From NCBI GenBank assembly GCA_009760855.2, contig WPIO01000055.1:2316001-2380000 (forward strand): a DNA stretch of 64,000 nucleotides, given 5' to 3'. The DNA comes from Cristatella mucedo. Its lineage: Eukaryota; Bryozoa; Phylactolaemata; Cristatellidae. Shown here piece by piece: positions 31,200-42,590 of the stretch. Both the position numbers and the translations under genes were made by a program. A model generated the notes under the pieces. The model was not told the DNA's origin, ran no database searches, and saw nothing but the letters and a program-made list of their open reading frames with translations. Numbering within the stretch: the first letter of the stretch is position 1; each line of letters starts with the position of its first letter.

Positions 31200-31262
31200 A
31201 AGTTTGGCTGATTCAAAAGCCTTGTTTGTAGAGTTGCTGATGACTCTTTGTGGCTATCACTC
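31200..31262 (-). mobile_element. degenerate SINE1 3' end
   Basis: GGCTGATTCAAAAGCC…GTGGCTATCACTCGCTTG corresponds to the minus-strand SINE1 end. It abuts a plus-strand SINE2. Confidence 0.5.
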
Positions 31263-31392
31263 GCTTGGCTCAGGGCTAGTGTGCTTGGCATTTGACTACT
31301 GAGGTCGTGGGCTCGAGCCCTGTGGCATATGGAAAGCGTCTGAATAGAGATTAGGCTCTGTCATGGCGCTATACAAATGAGTTATAGTAGAT
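31262..31392 (+). mobile_element. SINE2, tRNA-derived with L2-like tail
   Basis: B box GGGCTCGAGCCC, then AAAGCGTCTGAATAGAGATT…GGCGCTATACAAATGA. The last 50 bp mimic the L2-A terminal hairpin. Confidence 0.75.
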
Positions 31393-31404
31393 CGCAGAGC
31401 CCAT

Positions 31405-31480
31405 CCCCAAGGTAAAGCATCTAGAAAGAGATTGAGTTTTCTGAGGGCGCTTTATAAAGGGCATTATTATTAACATTGTT
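31405..31480 (+). mobile_element. L2-A 3'-end fragment
   Basis: Terminal hairpin (AAAGAGATTGAGTTTTCTGAGG) and ATTATTATT tail only. Confidence 0.8.
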
Positions 31481-31487
31481 ATTTGAC

Positions 31488-31489
<2 letters not shown>

Positions 31490-31558
<69 letters not shown>
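31490..31558. repeat. (TC)n microsatellite
   Basis: About 34 TC units, directly after an L2-A tail. Confidence 0.95.
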
Positions 31559-31562
<4 letters not shown>

Positions 31563-31639
31563 ACTCACTCTCTCTCTCTCTCTACCTCCACGTCTACCTT
31601 CAAGTTAGCCACTTTTGATTTCATCTCCCAAGTTTAATC

Positions 31640-31810
31640 ACGATCTATGAAGGCAACTAGCCCTTAGGAGCCCATACTCACTGTTCACCTTCTGAGACGA
31701 ATAGGTCTGCTGCTAAGTGGTACTAGTAAAATAATAAATGTCTCCTGAGCCTGGGATTCTTGCATCCTTTAAAAAACGATGTTCTTAACCCACTCTTTGA
31801 GGGTAAAGAA
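31640..31810 (+). mobile_element. degenerate L2-A RT fragment
   Basis: It matches L2-A around 6,990-7,130 (GGTCTGCTGCTAA…ATAATAAATGTCTCCTGAGC) at low identity. Confidence 0.5.
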
Positions 31811-32559
31811 ATGCAGAGATAATAGAAGATTGGTTCAACAACCAAATACTATTTAGGGTTACTTTCAAAAGACAACCCTAATAAAAAAACTAAGTTCTTA
31901 CGAACATTGCATTCGGAAACCGATACAGCTGAGACCTGTTTAAAGCATATCCTGTTGTTATTTGACCATAGTGCATAAGAAGTCATGTGCCTATGGACAT
32001 CTTAAGGCTTACCGCTTCAAGCTCATGGCTTGTTGCCATGCTGCCTTACTCCCGGCGCCCTACCGGCCAACGTTTTGGCACCAAAGTGAAACGGCTTCAG
32101 CTTGGCCGACTGCTAGTGACCTGCTCGAATCACTTATACGGTTGCAATGCTCCGATGCGCCTACCGCCCTTCTGGCCTCCATGTCCACACCTAAGCGGCC
32201 GAGGCTGTAGCTTCGTCAACTGCTAGTGATCGCCCTATCATGTATGATCGTGCGTGCCTATAATCGTCTCGCTACTGTCGTTCGAATGCGTTCATGGTTG
32301 CCGACACTGCTGCCAGGGTTCGTGAATTGGGCATCTTGCGTCAAAAGCCACTCGAAGGAAGCACCCAGGCAAGAGCGGAAAAAAGTAGTCATACATCCAA
32401 AGCAATACTGATTCGGTGGAGTGATACACTCTAAAACCAGACTTGAACTTTCGTACTCGCAAGGTTTAAAGTTTCAATGCAGGAGTTTAGTTGGTCTGCC
32501 ACTACTCATTCCAATGTCTTTGATATGAATGACATTAGCGAGACGGTGCAAGTTGCTCA

Positions 32560-33090
32560 AATTCTCTTGGTCTTAAATAGTGGTTTAATTACAACCTTTT
32601 TGAAAGGTGAAGAGACAAGGACTAAGGGTAAAGAATATTTTATTGTGGTGTCATGCATGGCAGCATCAGATTTATGCATCGTGAACCCAGATATGATATG
32701 AATCCAACTATGTACCCGTGAGCCCAGATAAGAACCCAGACAAAGCTGAATTACAGTATGCCAGTGAAGACGGAGCAATAGTGCTAGGTAACACAGCCCC
32801 TGATCTTGGAAATGGATTGAACGCGATAACCAACAGTAGAAGCAGCCTTCTTAATGAAACTTTGAACGTCTAACAGCCATCAAAGAGGACACTTGAATTC
32901 CAAGCGCGATGGATGACCATCGCACAAGTACACCACCAATTCGAGGAGCTGCCTCCCGGCCCGGCCGTAAGCGAAGTGTGGCCTACGAGTATGAGTTCGG
33001 TTTTGACATCGTTTAGTTTGTGGAAATTAGCCAACAGCCAGAAGTGAGTGTCTGCAGTGCAGCCATTCATTCAATCGGTCACCAAAAAGA
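32560..33090 (-). mobile_element. degenerate, rearranged L2-B fragment
   Basis: The minus strand retains FHKLNDVKTELILVGH (compare [16 protein letters not shown]) and the AGCAGCCTTCTTAATGAA segment. Parts from further upstream in L2-B lie at 32,560-32,790. It has no intact frame. Confidence 0.65.
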
Positions 33091-34755
33091 GAACTCTGAT
33101 TGTTTCAACCAGTGGCGGGGGGGGGGCAGGGGGGCTTGCGATCCCTCCTCTATATCGGGATCGGGCCGTGTGCTCTATTCTGTGTAGCTCGGGGAGGGAG
33201 GTCCTTCCTCTGTAGCGGGAGGGGGCAGGGGCGTTTCCTCCATCCTCTGTAGCGGGGACGCTTTGGTCGCTCCCTGTTCTCACGAACCCCCAACCGTCAC
33301 CAATGACGAAATTCTGCTTTACTTCTATTCGATAAGCAATCGCCCAATTCGTCTTGAAAAAACTACGACTGCGAGCTAAACTGTTCATTCCTTGCGGAGC
33401 TTACCGCCGAGCTGAAACTACTGAGCCGAAGACAAATGTCGTCCCAGCTTGAAGCTGAAGTGAGACAGAATTGGTGGCAGAGGCATAGGCATGCTTGAGC
33501 CAAGGAGTGGCCAGACCTTGACCCTTCCACGATCGCCTGGTTTTACGAAGGCTGAAGGGCGTCTCAGAGCGAGACCGTCCATTTCCGGTCATTGCAAGGC
33601 GCCTATCAATGTCTGTAGGCACTTGCTTGGTCTCGATGCTGCCGTTTTGAGCGTTAGATGCAGCGGCTCTTGAGTTCCAGCAGGGAGACCCGAAAGTACC
33701 GAGCGGAAGTAATCAGTCGTGCTAGGGAGCTAGCGATTCAAGCAGCCCAATGCCCGTGGGGATAAAGCCAAACTTTGAGCAATTGTCTTTGGCTGGAGAT
33801 GAGACTGAGCCGTCAGTCTTAACGATGCGCTTTTCCAAAATAGGTTGACAGTAACTTGATTCACTCGTCATTCAGACGAATGCTCTATTCTGAAAAAATT
33901 TCACGTAATATCGAACGGTTGAGTACAGTAATGCTCGATTTACATGCTATCGCATTTACTATTCGACACTTGAATGCATAAGCAGGTAGTTTCAGGATGT
34001 AAACGATGAAGAGTTGGTTCTTGCCGCCATTCTGCTTATAGATTTTCAGAATAAATGGATGTATTCAATAATAGCATTTAATTTATTTTCAAATTCCAGT
34101 GAGTAAGAGATATCTGTTTTCATCAGACTAGGAGATTGTCGGAAATTAACCAACTAATGGCTGGTAAGCATTTAACAGAGATGCCTGAACCCGAGGGAAC
34201 AAATGAAGATACAGCCGAATGCCGTCTGCATAAAATAAAACCAAATGCTCCCAATTAAACAGAGAATGCAGGTAGAGACCATCAAGGAAGACACCGCTAT
34301 GCTATGCCCAAAGGTTAGATTAAAAAAGTAGTGTCTGGTATAGTCTCGCAAGCCCCGCCCGCCCGCCCGCCCAGTGCATGAAAAGGGTGGGTCGACTCAC
34401 TCATACTTGAATTTCTATACGGCGTCTTCACTCGGATTTTGGCTGACCTTACCTCTCTCTCGAAAAACACTCGATGTTTATAGACCAAAGCCGTAACAGG
34501 CAATTGCTAGAGGACGGAGAGTCAGGCCAGAGTGATCGCAAAATGTAACTCAGTAGGTAGAAGCTACAGGTGAAACGCATGTGCAACTTAGCAGTGATAC
34601 TGTTGATAAGCTATAACGCTGAAAAATCCAGCAATAATTAACATAAAACCCTGATTAACTATCGATCGGTTATAGAGCGGTGGCCACTGGATGGGGGCAG
34701 GTTCCGGAACACAGCTGTTCCATTCATGCGTGTTCTCGCTGCTAGCGATTCTGCG
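33091..34755. other. no recognised gene (upstream of ARFRP1)
   Basis: There are G-rich direct repeats near 33,115-33,260. On the minus strand at ~34,395 a GTGAGT donor follows a short open frame (34,503-34,396). This could be a divergent transcript starting near the ARFRP1 promoter, but the support is thin. Confidence 0.35.
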
Positions 34756-35364
34756 ATGTTTGCGTTATTTTCGGGTCTGTGGAAGTATCTGTTCCAAAAA
34801 GAAGAATACTACGTCCTAATTCTTGGCCTAGATAATGCAGGGAAAACTACGTATCTGGAACAGACGAAGACCAAGTTTAATAAGCATTACAAAGGTACGA
34901 ACCTATCCAAAATAACGGCCACTGTAGGCCTCAACATTGGTGAGGTTGCCATCGGAAGGCTTCGACTGAATTTTTGGGACCTTGGCGGACAGGAGGAGCT
35001 GCAGTCTTTGTGGGACAAGTACTATGCCGAATGTCATGCTATAATCTATATAATAGACAGCGCAGACGGTAACAGAGTCCAAGAGTCTAAGAACGTATTC
35101 GACAAAATGATCGGGAATGATCACCTGCAGGGCGTGCCGCTCTTAGTAGTCGCGAATAAGCACGACATTCCAGATTGTCAGACCGTTCCACAAATAAAGA
35201 CGATTTTCAATACGGCCTCGCATCGGATCGGCAGGCGAGATTGCAGCGTCATGTCGGCCAGTGCCCTCCATGGAGACGGCATTCAGGAAGGCATCGACTG
35301 GGTCGTCAGGTGCGTCCAGAGGAACAAAGTTGAGCGGCCGCCAGCACAGACAGACATTAGCTGA
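34756..35364 (+). CDS. ARFRP1: ADP-ribosylation factor-related protein 1, intronless
   Basis: An ARF-family small GTPase of 202 residues (the human protein has 201). G1 is GLDNAGKT (24-31), the switch I Thr is in TVGLN (56-60), G3 is WDLGGQE (74-80), G4 is NKHD (134-137), and G5 is in the SASALHGDG region. GRRDC and the C-terminal RPPAQTDIS are typical of ARFRP1. The frame opens ten codons earlier, but Met-Phe at 34,756 matches the family start. Position 2 is Phe, not the Gly needed for myristoylation; ARFRP1/yeast Arl3 instead uses N-terminal Met acetylation and Sys1. It acts at the trans-Golgi, upstream of ARL1 and golgin recruitment. The whole gene is one exon, whereas vertebrate ARFRP1 has several, so intron loss or a functional retrocopy is likely. 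No poly(A) tract remains. Confidence 0.95.
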   Translation: MFALFSGLWKYLFQKEEYYVLILGLDNAGKTTYLEQTKTKFNKHYKGTNLSKITATVGLNIGEVAIGRLRLNFWDLGGQEELQSLWDKYYAECHAIIYIIDSADGNRVQESKNVFDKMIGNDHLQGVPLLVVANKHDIPDCQTVPQIKTIFNTASHRIGRRDCSVMSASALHGDGIQEGIDWVVRCVQRNKVERPPAQTDIS

Positions 35365-37049
35365 ACAATCCACAGAAAGCGATGCTTGGATCGCAGCCCT
35401 ATTTCTATGCCAGCTCAACCTGACTGGCGGTCTGGTTTTCGCGCAGAGGCAGCTGCAAAGCACTCCAAGGGCTCCAAGCCAGGGGCTGGACATAGCACTT
35501 GTGCAAACTCTGAACGGCTTTGCGTAGTGCGCGCGCAGGACAAGTAGGGACTTCGTGACGCTCTGGGGCGTGGCAGTTCGTATTTTGTTGACCATTCAAA
35601 CTCAGTGCTCTCAGACCACTGACATTGCTGGCCCAAGCGATGCCGGTTGGTTACTGACTATCGATTTTCCTGGATTCACGACTATGGATAATTTAATGTA
35701 TATGCCTATAGAATGCCACCTGCTCATCAACGATCCACACTGGAATGTCGGTATGCTTGCACGCCTCCTGGCATGTTCATTTGCTAGTCCTCCTCAACCT
35801 TGTGTGCCAACCTGGCCGTCCAGATGGGGTCAGGTTTAACGCCGAAGTGAGGCTGCATTTGCACTGAAGTAGGCTGTCGTTTTGCCTGCTCGATGCTGTC
35901 CTGTCTACGTCCACCGGTATTCTTAAGAAAGTAGGCCACCACTTAGTGCTTTTTGTTCAGTGGCCCATGCATGCATGCCGTGCTCCCAGTTTGCTAGCTT
36001 GCTGCTCCCTCTCTGGCAGCACGGATAACCTGTCACAATGGTGCTGCATTGGCTCCGGATCCTCGTGCAATTGCCTCAGCCTCGTCTGGTTGCACTCGCT
36101 GCCGTGCTTTGTTTGTTTAAAGTCTTCCCAGCACTACTGTGACTACGGAGTAAAAGAGTTGTTGGAGCAATCGCTGTGTGCTGCTGACGTCATGTATTAC
36201 TGCCAAGTACTGTTCGCAAGCAGTTGGTCAACGACAGTCGTGAAAGCTATGTGGGGAGGTACAGGGTGCACAGGTATATTCAGTACGAAGGCCATATGTG
36301 CACCTATGTATGCGTGAACAGGTGTATGCATATGAATATTCCTTCCATGCTGTGTAGCTGTGTAGCCTGTTTTGCAGCTATTGGCTGAGATGATCGGCTT
36401 GTGCCAGCTGTAGGAGCGTTTGCATTGGACAATGATGATTCAGTTCAGGGCTCATGAGGTACTCCTTGGTAGCTTAATTCCTTGGGTAGCCAGGTAATAA
36501 TAACGAGACACTGGCACCCTAAGAAAACTAAATCACTCTTCTAGGCACTTCACACGTACTGCAAAGGAAGCATGTTAATTGGTTAGCAATGACATACACG
36601 CACACTCAAAGTAGCTCGAACCTACTTGCTTGATTTGAAGTTCAGAATTTGGCCGCTCTGCTTGCCACTCCCCTTTGACGGGAGTGGCAGTAGCGAGACT
36701 GGACGGAAGCTTGTCTGTATTGCTAGTCCAACCTGTGGTGGTTGGCTGAAGAGGAGGAAACTCTCAAGGTTCATGCTCGCTGCCAGCAGGAGTCGGCATC
36801 AAATATGGCAGCCTAGTCCCGGGGTGGTTTGCAGACTGCTGCCGTGTAGCTCCACAGAGACTGGAGTCGGGCAGTGGCGGCTTGGTCAACGCTTCAGTGC
36901 ACAGGCAAGCCAGTAAGCACTGGCGGCACATCTCGGCATCCTTACTGCACTGATTCGTAAATATGTCTCGTCCCTGCGGTGCCTGATAGCTGCACGCTCC
37001 TTGAATCGTTAAAATGTATTAAGTATAGTATTCCTGTATTCCTTTAAAT
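35365..37049. other. ARFRP1 3' flank, no recognised gene
   Basis: A 9-bp inverted repeat GCCACTCCC/GGGAGTGGC lies near 36,664-36,688. No domain-bearing frame was seen. Confidence 0.4.
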
Positions 37050-37175
37050 ATAATCATAATAATATTATTATTATTATAAAATATTTTTTATTCGTATTGC
37101 AGCCTATGAGAACTGAAGCCTCTATTCGGGCGCTTCACATGCTGCCACGGGGCTCGAGCCCGCGAGCGCCGCAGG
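37050..37175 (-). mobile_element. SINE2 3' part
   Basis: AATAATATTATTATTATTAT tail, then CCTCTATTCGGGCGCTTCAC and GGGGCTCGAGCCC, the minus-strand SINE2 end and B box. The hairpin segment is partly deleted. Confidence 0.6.
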
Positions 37176-38420
37176 GCTGGGGAGAGTGTGTCGCCTGGAG
37201 GGAGGTATTTTGCTTTGTCGTCACTAAAGGCGGAAAGTGAGCTCTCAGTGAGCACTTGAAGGAGCCTCGCCCAGCTGTCGCCGCTCGTGTCCCCACTGTC
37301 CGTGGTTCCGTGGCAAGACAAGTTGCGCGAGCTGATCTCAGGTCGGCTCGAGCAGTCGCTGCCCTTTGTGTCTTTTGTGCGGCTCGTCCACTTTCCTCTG
37401 CCCCTGGTGTGTAGCCAAGATTTAACCAGGATGGGGCCCGATCCTAGGTCTCGCCGGAGGCAGGCAATGGCGCGAAGTCCGATAGGGGCGAGTTGGGCTG
37501 CCGACAAGCCGTCAGTGAGCGTTCTGGGGTCGGTCCCTTTGGGAGGCGGTGCAGGGCCGATTGCCCCAATTCCACTTGTATTGGTCTCTGCCAGCAGTCG
37601 GTCCCGATGTGCTTGCCTCGCCATGAAACGATGCGATAACCACGTGGCGCAGCCACGAAACAGACGCGATCCATTCTGCGAGGGCTTCAGCATTCATTTG
37701 ATCACACAGTGTGTGCTGCAGCTGTATGCTCGTCGTGGCCATCTTTCTTTTGATTAGTGTCGTACTTGGCCAGCCAGTGCTTGTGGTCTGGTCGAGCTTT
37801 CTGGCATTGCCGTCGACTGTAGTGTTCAGTCACCTTCTCAGCGTCCTAGTCATTCAGAGCTCTAGCCCAGCAGCATCAACCATTTTGCTGTGGCAACCTG
37901 TGTCACTAATTGAAAACCCAGCCATGTTGCCGGCATAACATCTAAGCCTCTACTGCAGGCAAGCACGTATGCTGGCTCTCAGCGATCTCTGAACCCCAGC
38001 TCACAGCAATTCCGAAGTAAGCAGCCTCCCAACTGCATGTCAGTGCCACCAAGCTAGCATCACGTGAACTTTTTTCTCTTAATGGATCACTGCGACCAGC
38101 TGTCTGTACTCGTATGGCATTCCAAGCCCATTTGAAGTACACGGTTTGACGTAGCGACTGTTTTGCCTCGGCCAGACCAACTTGCCGAGTCGGACTAAAT
38201 GAGTACTCGGAATCTCAGTGCTGGCTCCTTACGTACTAGCTACGACGAATAGTTGCAGAAAACGAGCTTATTTTTGGTCTATGACCTGGGTCTTCGAAGC
38301 TAGGGCGTCCATAATTATACAACCAGAGGCGAAGTTACCGTGCGGCGGACTCCGGTTTCCATGTCTCTAATCTGTAGACTTTTTCTTGGAGCAGCAATAT
38401 GATACTGCTTATGATTCTAC
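37176..38420. other. no recognised gene; one open frame of unknown meaning
   Basis: A 156-codon plus frame at 37,287-37,757 begins near VVPWQDKLRELISGRLEQSL and looks protein-like for ~50 residues. It has no recognised family, and an overlapping minus frame is just as long. I do not call it a gene. Confidence 0.25.
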
Positions 38421-38429
38421 TTTCTCAGA

Positions 38430-38660
38430 TCTTGTGAACTTGTTTACGTCTCATGTCTTCAGTCTAGCGCTAGCTGCTGGCCACAGTCAATTATTGTAAT
38501 GCCTCTTGTAGTCATCGCCTGCTCACCCTTCCACCGTCAAACTACAGTGTGCTCGGATTGCAGGCTACCACTCGCAATTCCTTTAGCGACTTCTGTCTCA
38601 AGACGTCAGCTACAAAAAGCCGAATGCAGTCATTTCGCATCCACATCCACAAGCTGCTTC
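38430..38660 (+). mobile_element. possible very old L2-type C-terminal fragment
   Basis: The order VNYCNA…HRLLTLPPS…LGLQATTRNS resembles the [11 protein letters not shown]…LQ.VQNSAAR block of L2 ORF2. Identity is low. Confidence 0.3.
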
Positions 38661-39125
38661 TTCGGCATGCGAAGGTAGATTAGATCTCTCGATGTTTAAC
38701 TATGCTGCTGCTGAGTATACTGAATTGTTTTCTCGGTCTATGTAATTTGCACTGTATTCATACGTGGCTGGTGATGACATTGATACGATCCGGCGAGTTG
38801 AGTTGTTGACTCCTTAGGAGCTTGCGTTATACTGAGAAAACTACTTCTCCCAAGCTCAAACGTTTAGTAAGAGCTACACGTGACGTTAACCAACGCAACC
38901 CAAGATCACGAACCTCAGATGAAGTTCGATGGCCCAACAATAAAGAGGTGGAAATTTTACATGTTGCTACGTTCTGTTGGCCTGGCATACCGAGTGGGTT
39001 GCCACTATCTGTGTTCGCAGTCATCATGCTCGCTTTCCTAATCTTCCCGATTTCTACCGCAAGTTTCTTTACCAGCGTTACTTTGCTTGTCTGCAGGAGC
39101 TAGCAGAAGGCAGCTCCTGCAGCTC

Positions 39126-39315
39126 CACGAGTGCTCTTCCCTTGCACATCGAGAGTGCTCTCCCCTTGCACACCGAGAGTGCTCTCCCCTTGCACATCGA
39201 GAGTGCTCTCCCCTTGCACATCGAGTGCTCTCCCCTTGCACATCGAGAGTGCTCTCCCCTTGCACATCGAGAGTTCTCTCCCCTTGCACATTGAGAGTAC
39301 TCTCCCCTTGCATCA
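39126..39315. repeat. 24-bp minisatellite, about eight units
   Basis: The unit is GAGAGTGCTCTCCCCTTGCA plus CATC. Most copies are 24 bp, with one 20-bp copy. Because 24 is a multiple of 3, all frames stay open and give an eight-residue peptide repeat on each strand. Confidence 0.95.
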
Positions 39316-39506
39316 CCTCTATGCCTGCTTGCAAGCCTGCCACGAGTGACCGCATCTTGACGTTCATCTCTCGATTACTACTGACTACTATTACTACTGA
39401 TAACTGATAACTGATTACTACTGACTACTGACTGACTCGAGACTACTGACATTCTAGATGCACTGTTCTCCTTCTGCCATGTATAGGTTCGCTGCTGCCA
39501 TGCATC

Positions 39507-41175
39507 ACTAACATTAAAAGATGTCCTTGGTGCCTTGTCCCTGCACCTTCCAAAAAGGTTGCTGTTATGGCCACTCATTAGGAATGCAAAACTAGAACAG
39601 CTATTTTGCCCACTCTCCCTATTGCCTTTCCTATAGAAGACACTGGTACCAGTAGTGGCAGACCAGCTAAAATTCTATGTCATAACTTCAAACCAAGTCT
39701 GTAAGTCCAGTCAGCTTTCAGAGCTAATCTCTCCACTGAGTCAGTATTGCCTCTGGTGTATTATGACCTTCTCAGGAATGCAGGCTTAGTAAGGTCTCTC
39801 TAGTTGCTGCACTGGATCATTTAGCAACGTTTGATGCTATTCATTGCCTAATACTTCTGGAGAGCCTCTCATTTCCTTGCATTAGCTCTGCTATGCAACG
39901 ATTCTAGTCCTTCCTCACTGGGAGACTCCGGAGCCTGAATTTAAACTGGCAGCCGTCATCCGAGAAGCCTCTTAAGTACGAGGGTACCCCCGAGGCTCTG
40001 TGCTTGATCAACTTTTTTTTTACAATTTGTACTATCCTTCTTGTTAATGTAATCGCAAAGCACAACATATGCTTTCATTTCTATGCAGAAGACACACAAC
40101 TGTGCCTGTGCTACGATCTCTCTCAGCCATTCAGCACGTCAAACTCTCAGATACCTTGCTGTGTATTGTTGACACTTGCACTTGGATGGCAGCAAACCGG
40201 CTCATATTGAGTAACGATAAAAACCAATGTACTAGCTGTGGGCAAACCTAGTGTGAGTCAGAAATAGGAAAACGTATCCCTAAAAATGGGCTCTGCCAGC
40301 ACATCTCCGGTAGCATCGGCACGAGTCATTTGAGTAACGTAACCTTTGGCTAGCCGGCCATTGATCGCCTACTTTCAGCTAGGTAACATTGGAACAATTT
40401 GGTTTTTAATAATAATAATAATAATAATGCACTTGATAAAGCGCCCTCAGAGAACTCAATCTCTCTCTAGGCGCTTTACATTTTACTTAGACAGGGACAC
40501 CGCGTCCTAGTTGGTCCATGCATTTCTTACATCTTGTCGACTTTTGTAATTCACTACTGGCTGGACTGCCAGCTTGTGCAAGACCACACTTACAGTTGGT
40601 CCAAAACTCGGCAACCAGACGTGACTGTCGAAACTGGCATGTTACATCGATTCTCACTGACCTGCACTTGCACCCACTCAAGCAGTGCGTCCACTTCAAG
40701 GTTGTATCGCTCACTTATAGGTCCTTATATTTTTCCGATCCAGCCTACGCATCAAAACTACAGCAGGTACATCCCAATCAGGCCTGGCATCGTACCGCCG
40801 GCTCTTCTGACTCAAGTCGTGTAGCTGTGCCTCGAACCGATCTCAAATTGTGTGAAGACAGTGCCTTTAGTTCGAGTACTGCCAAAGTCTGGAACTCGCT
40901 CGTCGCGACTAACTTAACGAGTTGCCTTGACCTGACGGCATTTCAACAAAAGCTGAAAAACGCACCTCTTAATGTTTTAAACGTTCTTTACAGCATTTGC
41001 AGTGACCTCGTGATCGTGTCCTTGTCGCGCTCATTCGAGTTAACCGCTGTCAGTGCTGCATGCTAGCGCGAGCCGCTTCTTCTTCTACTTCTAGCCGCTT
41101 CTTCTAAAGGATACGTAAAGTGCCGCAAAGAGGGAGATTTAGCTCCCTGAGCGTGCTATACATACGTATGTTATC
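39507..41175 (+). mobile_element. old L2-A-related LINE copy
   Basis: It follows L2-A from the RT fingers (CTGTCCCTGCACCTTCC…, compare 7,080) through palm and YADD-equivalent FYAEDTQLCLCYD (Asp to Glu change, ~40,078), NRLILSNDKN, then [15 protein letters not shown] and WNSL. It ends in the terminal stem and CATACGTATGTTATC. It has many stops and indels. It may be a separate subfamily. Confidence 0.85.
40408..40490 (-). mobile_element. L2-A 3' tail inserted in the old LINE
   Basis: TAATAATAATAATAATAATG plus the terminal hairpin, ending at CTTTACATTT. About 80 bp in opposite orientation interrupts the host LINE between GGTTTT and TTAGACAGGG. Confidence 0.85.
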
Positions 41176-42424
41176 ATTTACACTATTTTATTGTCGTCGT
41201 CGGGAACTGGACCAGATTACCACTGCGCCCGAGAAATCTTGGCGCGTGGAGACTCGTTGCGGCGACCGTCCAATTACAATCGCAACCATTCGGACATCGA
41301 AAGTATACATTTAGTAGTCCTTTAGGTTTACGCGAAGTCGTTTAATTTAAACGCATGGGTAGCTTCAAAGATACAAATCCTGGCGGGAATTGAAGCCTGC
41401 CTCGTGCCAAGTTCTCGACTTTTTCTCGACCAATCCTGGAAATTTGTGCAGATCTCAAGTCGATTTCGGGGTTTCGTCCGCCCGTCAAAATCTGGCTGCA
41501 CGAATTATGCCGTAGGCAGAGCGGGTTTCGACGAAACGTACGTCAACCAACAGGAAGAAGCATCACCCACTGTCCCACGGTGCAAGTGGACGAAGCCATG
41601 ACTTCGGCGGTAGCGGCGGGGAACTAGACTTCGATCTCGAGAGGCGTGGCTAAAGACCAGGGAATTCTCTTGAAAATCTACTCGAAGAAGCTCTGCAATA
41701 CCTCAAAAATTTACCGTTATTTCAACTTATGTTCATGGTAGCTGCTCACTTTGGCTATCGGCTTGACTCTGTAACAAAGTTTTTGTGCTTGCTGCGTGCC
41801 AAAGACGCGCCACCAGGAAGCCTCTTAAACGGACTACGAAGGAATTCGCGCTCCGAAGCTGTGACAACTCTGGCGCTGCAAGTCAAGGGCCTCTTTAAGC
41901 CGGTCTGAAAATAACTTATATATTTATTATTTTATAACATGCATTGTAGTAATCATCTATTGCTATTTATTTATTAGCAGCAGCCCTAAAAATAGGATCC
42001 GATTGGGGGGAAAAAGCCTGTGCCAACCGACGCTGAACGGGATCGAGCTCACCGACGACGGAGGTGAAGCACAAGGTGAAATGAAAGCACTCGCGCGCAC
42101 TCGGCTCGTAAGGAGGCCGCTCGGACGCTGCGGCTGACTTTTTAGCCCACTTGAGCGGTCGTAACTTCCGGAGAAGCAGCTGCCGCGCTCTCTCCTGCCG
42201 CTTGTAGCCGCTAGATTTCCTATTCAATAATGTGCTTACTAAATTTTCTTAGGCGCTATAGCCCCTCCTCAGGAGTCGCCGCGGCGGCGTCCGCCCGGCA
42301 TATGCCGTGCTTCCGTGTGAGGAGCCAAAGGCTCCATAACCAATAGGCTCATACTCGGTCACCTGCACACATCGTTGCTACTCCTCGCCCGCGCCACCGC
42401 CGAACGACGAATCATTACGACGCC
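41176..42424. other. no recognised gene
   Basis: An 86-codon minus frame (42,227-41,967) and an overlapping plus frame are both open and of protein-like composition. There is no family match I can see. Confidence 0.3.
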
Positions 42425-42590
42425 GGTTTGGCCCAGCGTTAAGGTGCTCGTCTCGACCAGCGTCAAGACTAGCGTATTTGACGCCTGAGGTCGTGGGCTC
42501 GAGCCTCGCGGTGTACGCGAAGCGCCTGAATAGAGATCGAGTTCTCTTGTGGCGCTATGCGACGAATGAATTAGTTTATTATTATTACGA
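42425..42590 (+). mobile_element. SINE2, best-preserved copy
   Basis: GCCCAGCGTTAAGGTGCTCG, B box GGGCTCGAGCC, then a 3' domain with AGCGCC (42,520-42,525) pairing with GGCGCT (42,551-42,556) around AGAGATCGAGTTCTCT, and a TTATTATTA tail. The 3' 60 bp closely match the L2-A end. Confidence 0.85.

Noticed and set aside
37287-37757. 156-codon plus frame as a gene
   Set aside because: No domain, no splice context and an equally long overlapping minus frame.
39126-39315. CRISPR-like array
   Set aside because: The units are contiguous without variable spacers and the genome is eukaryotic; it is a minisatellite.
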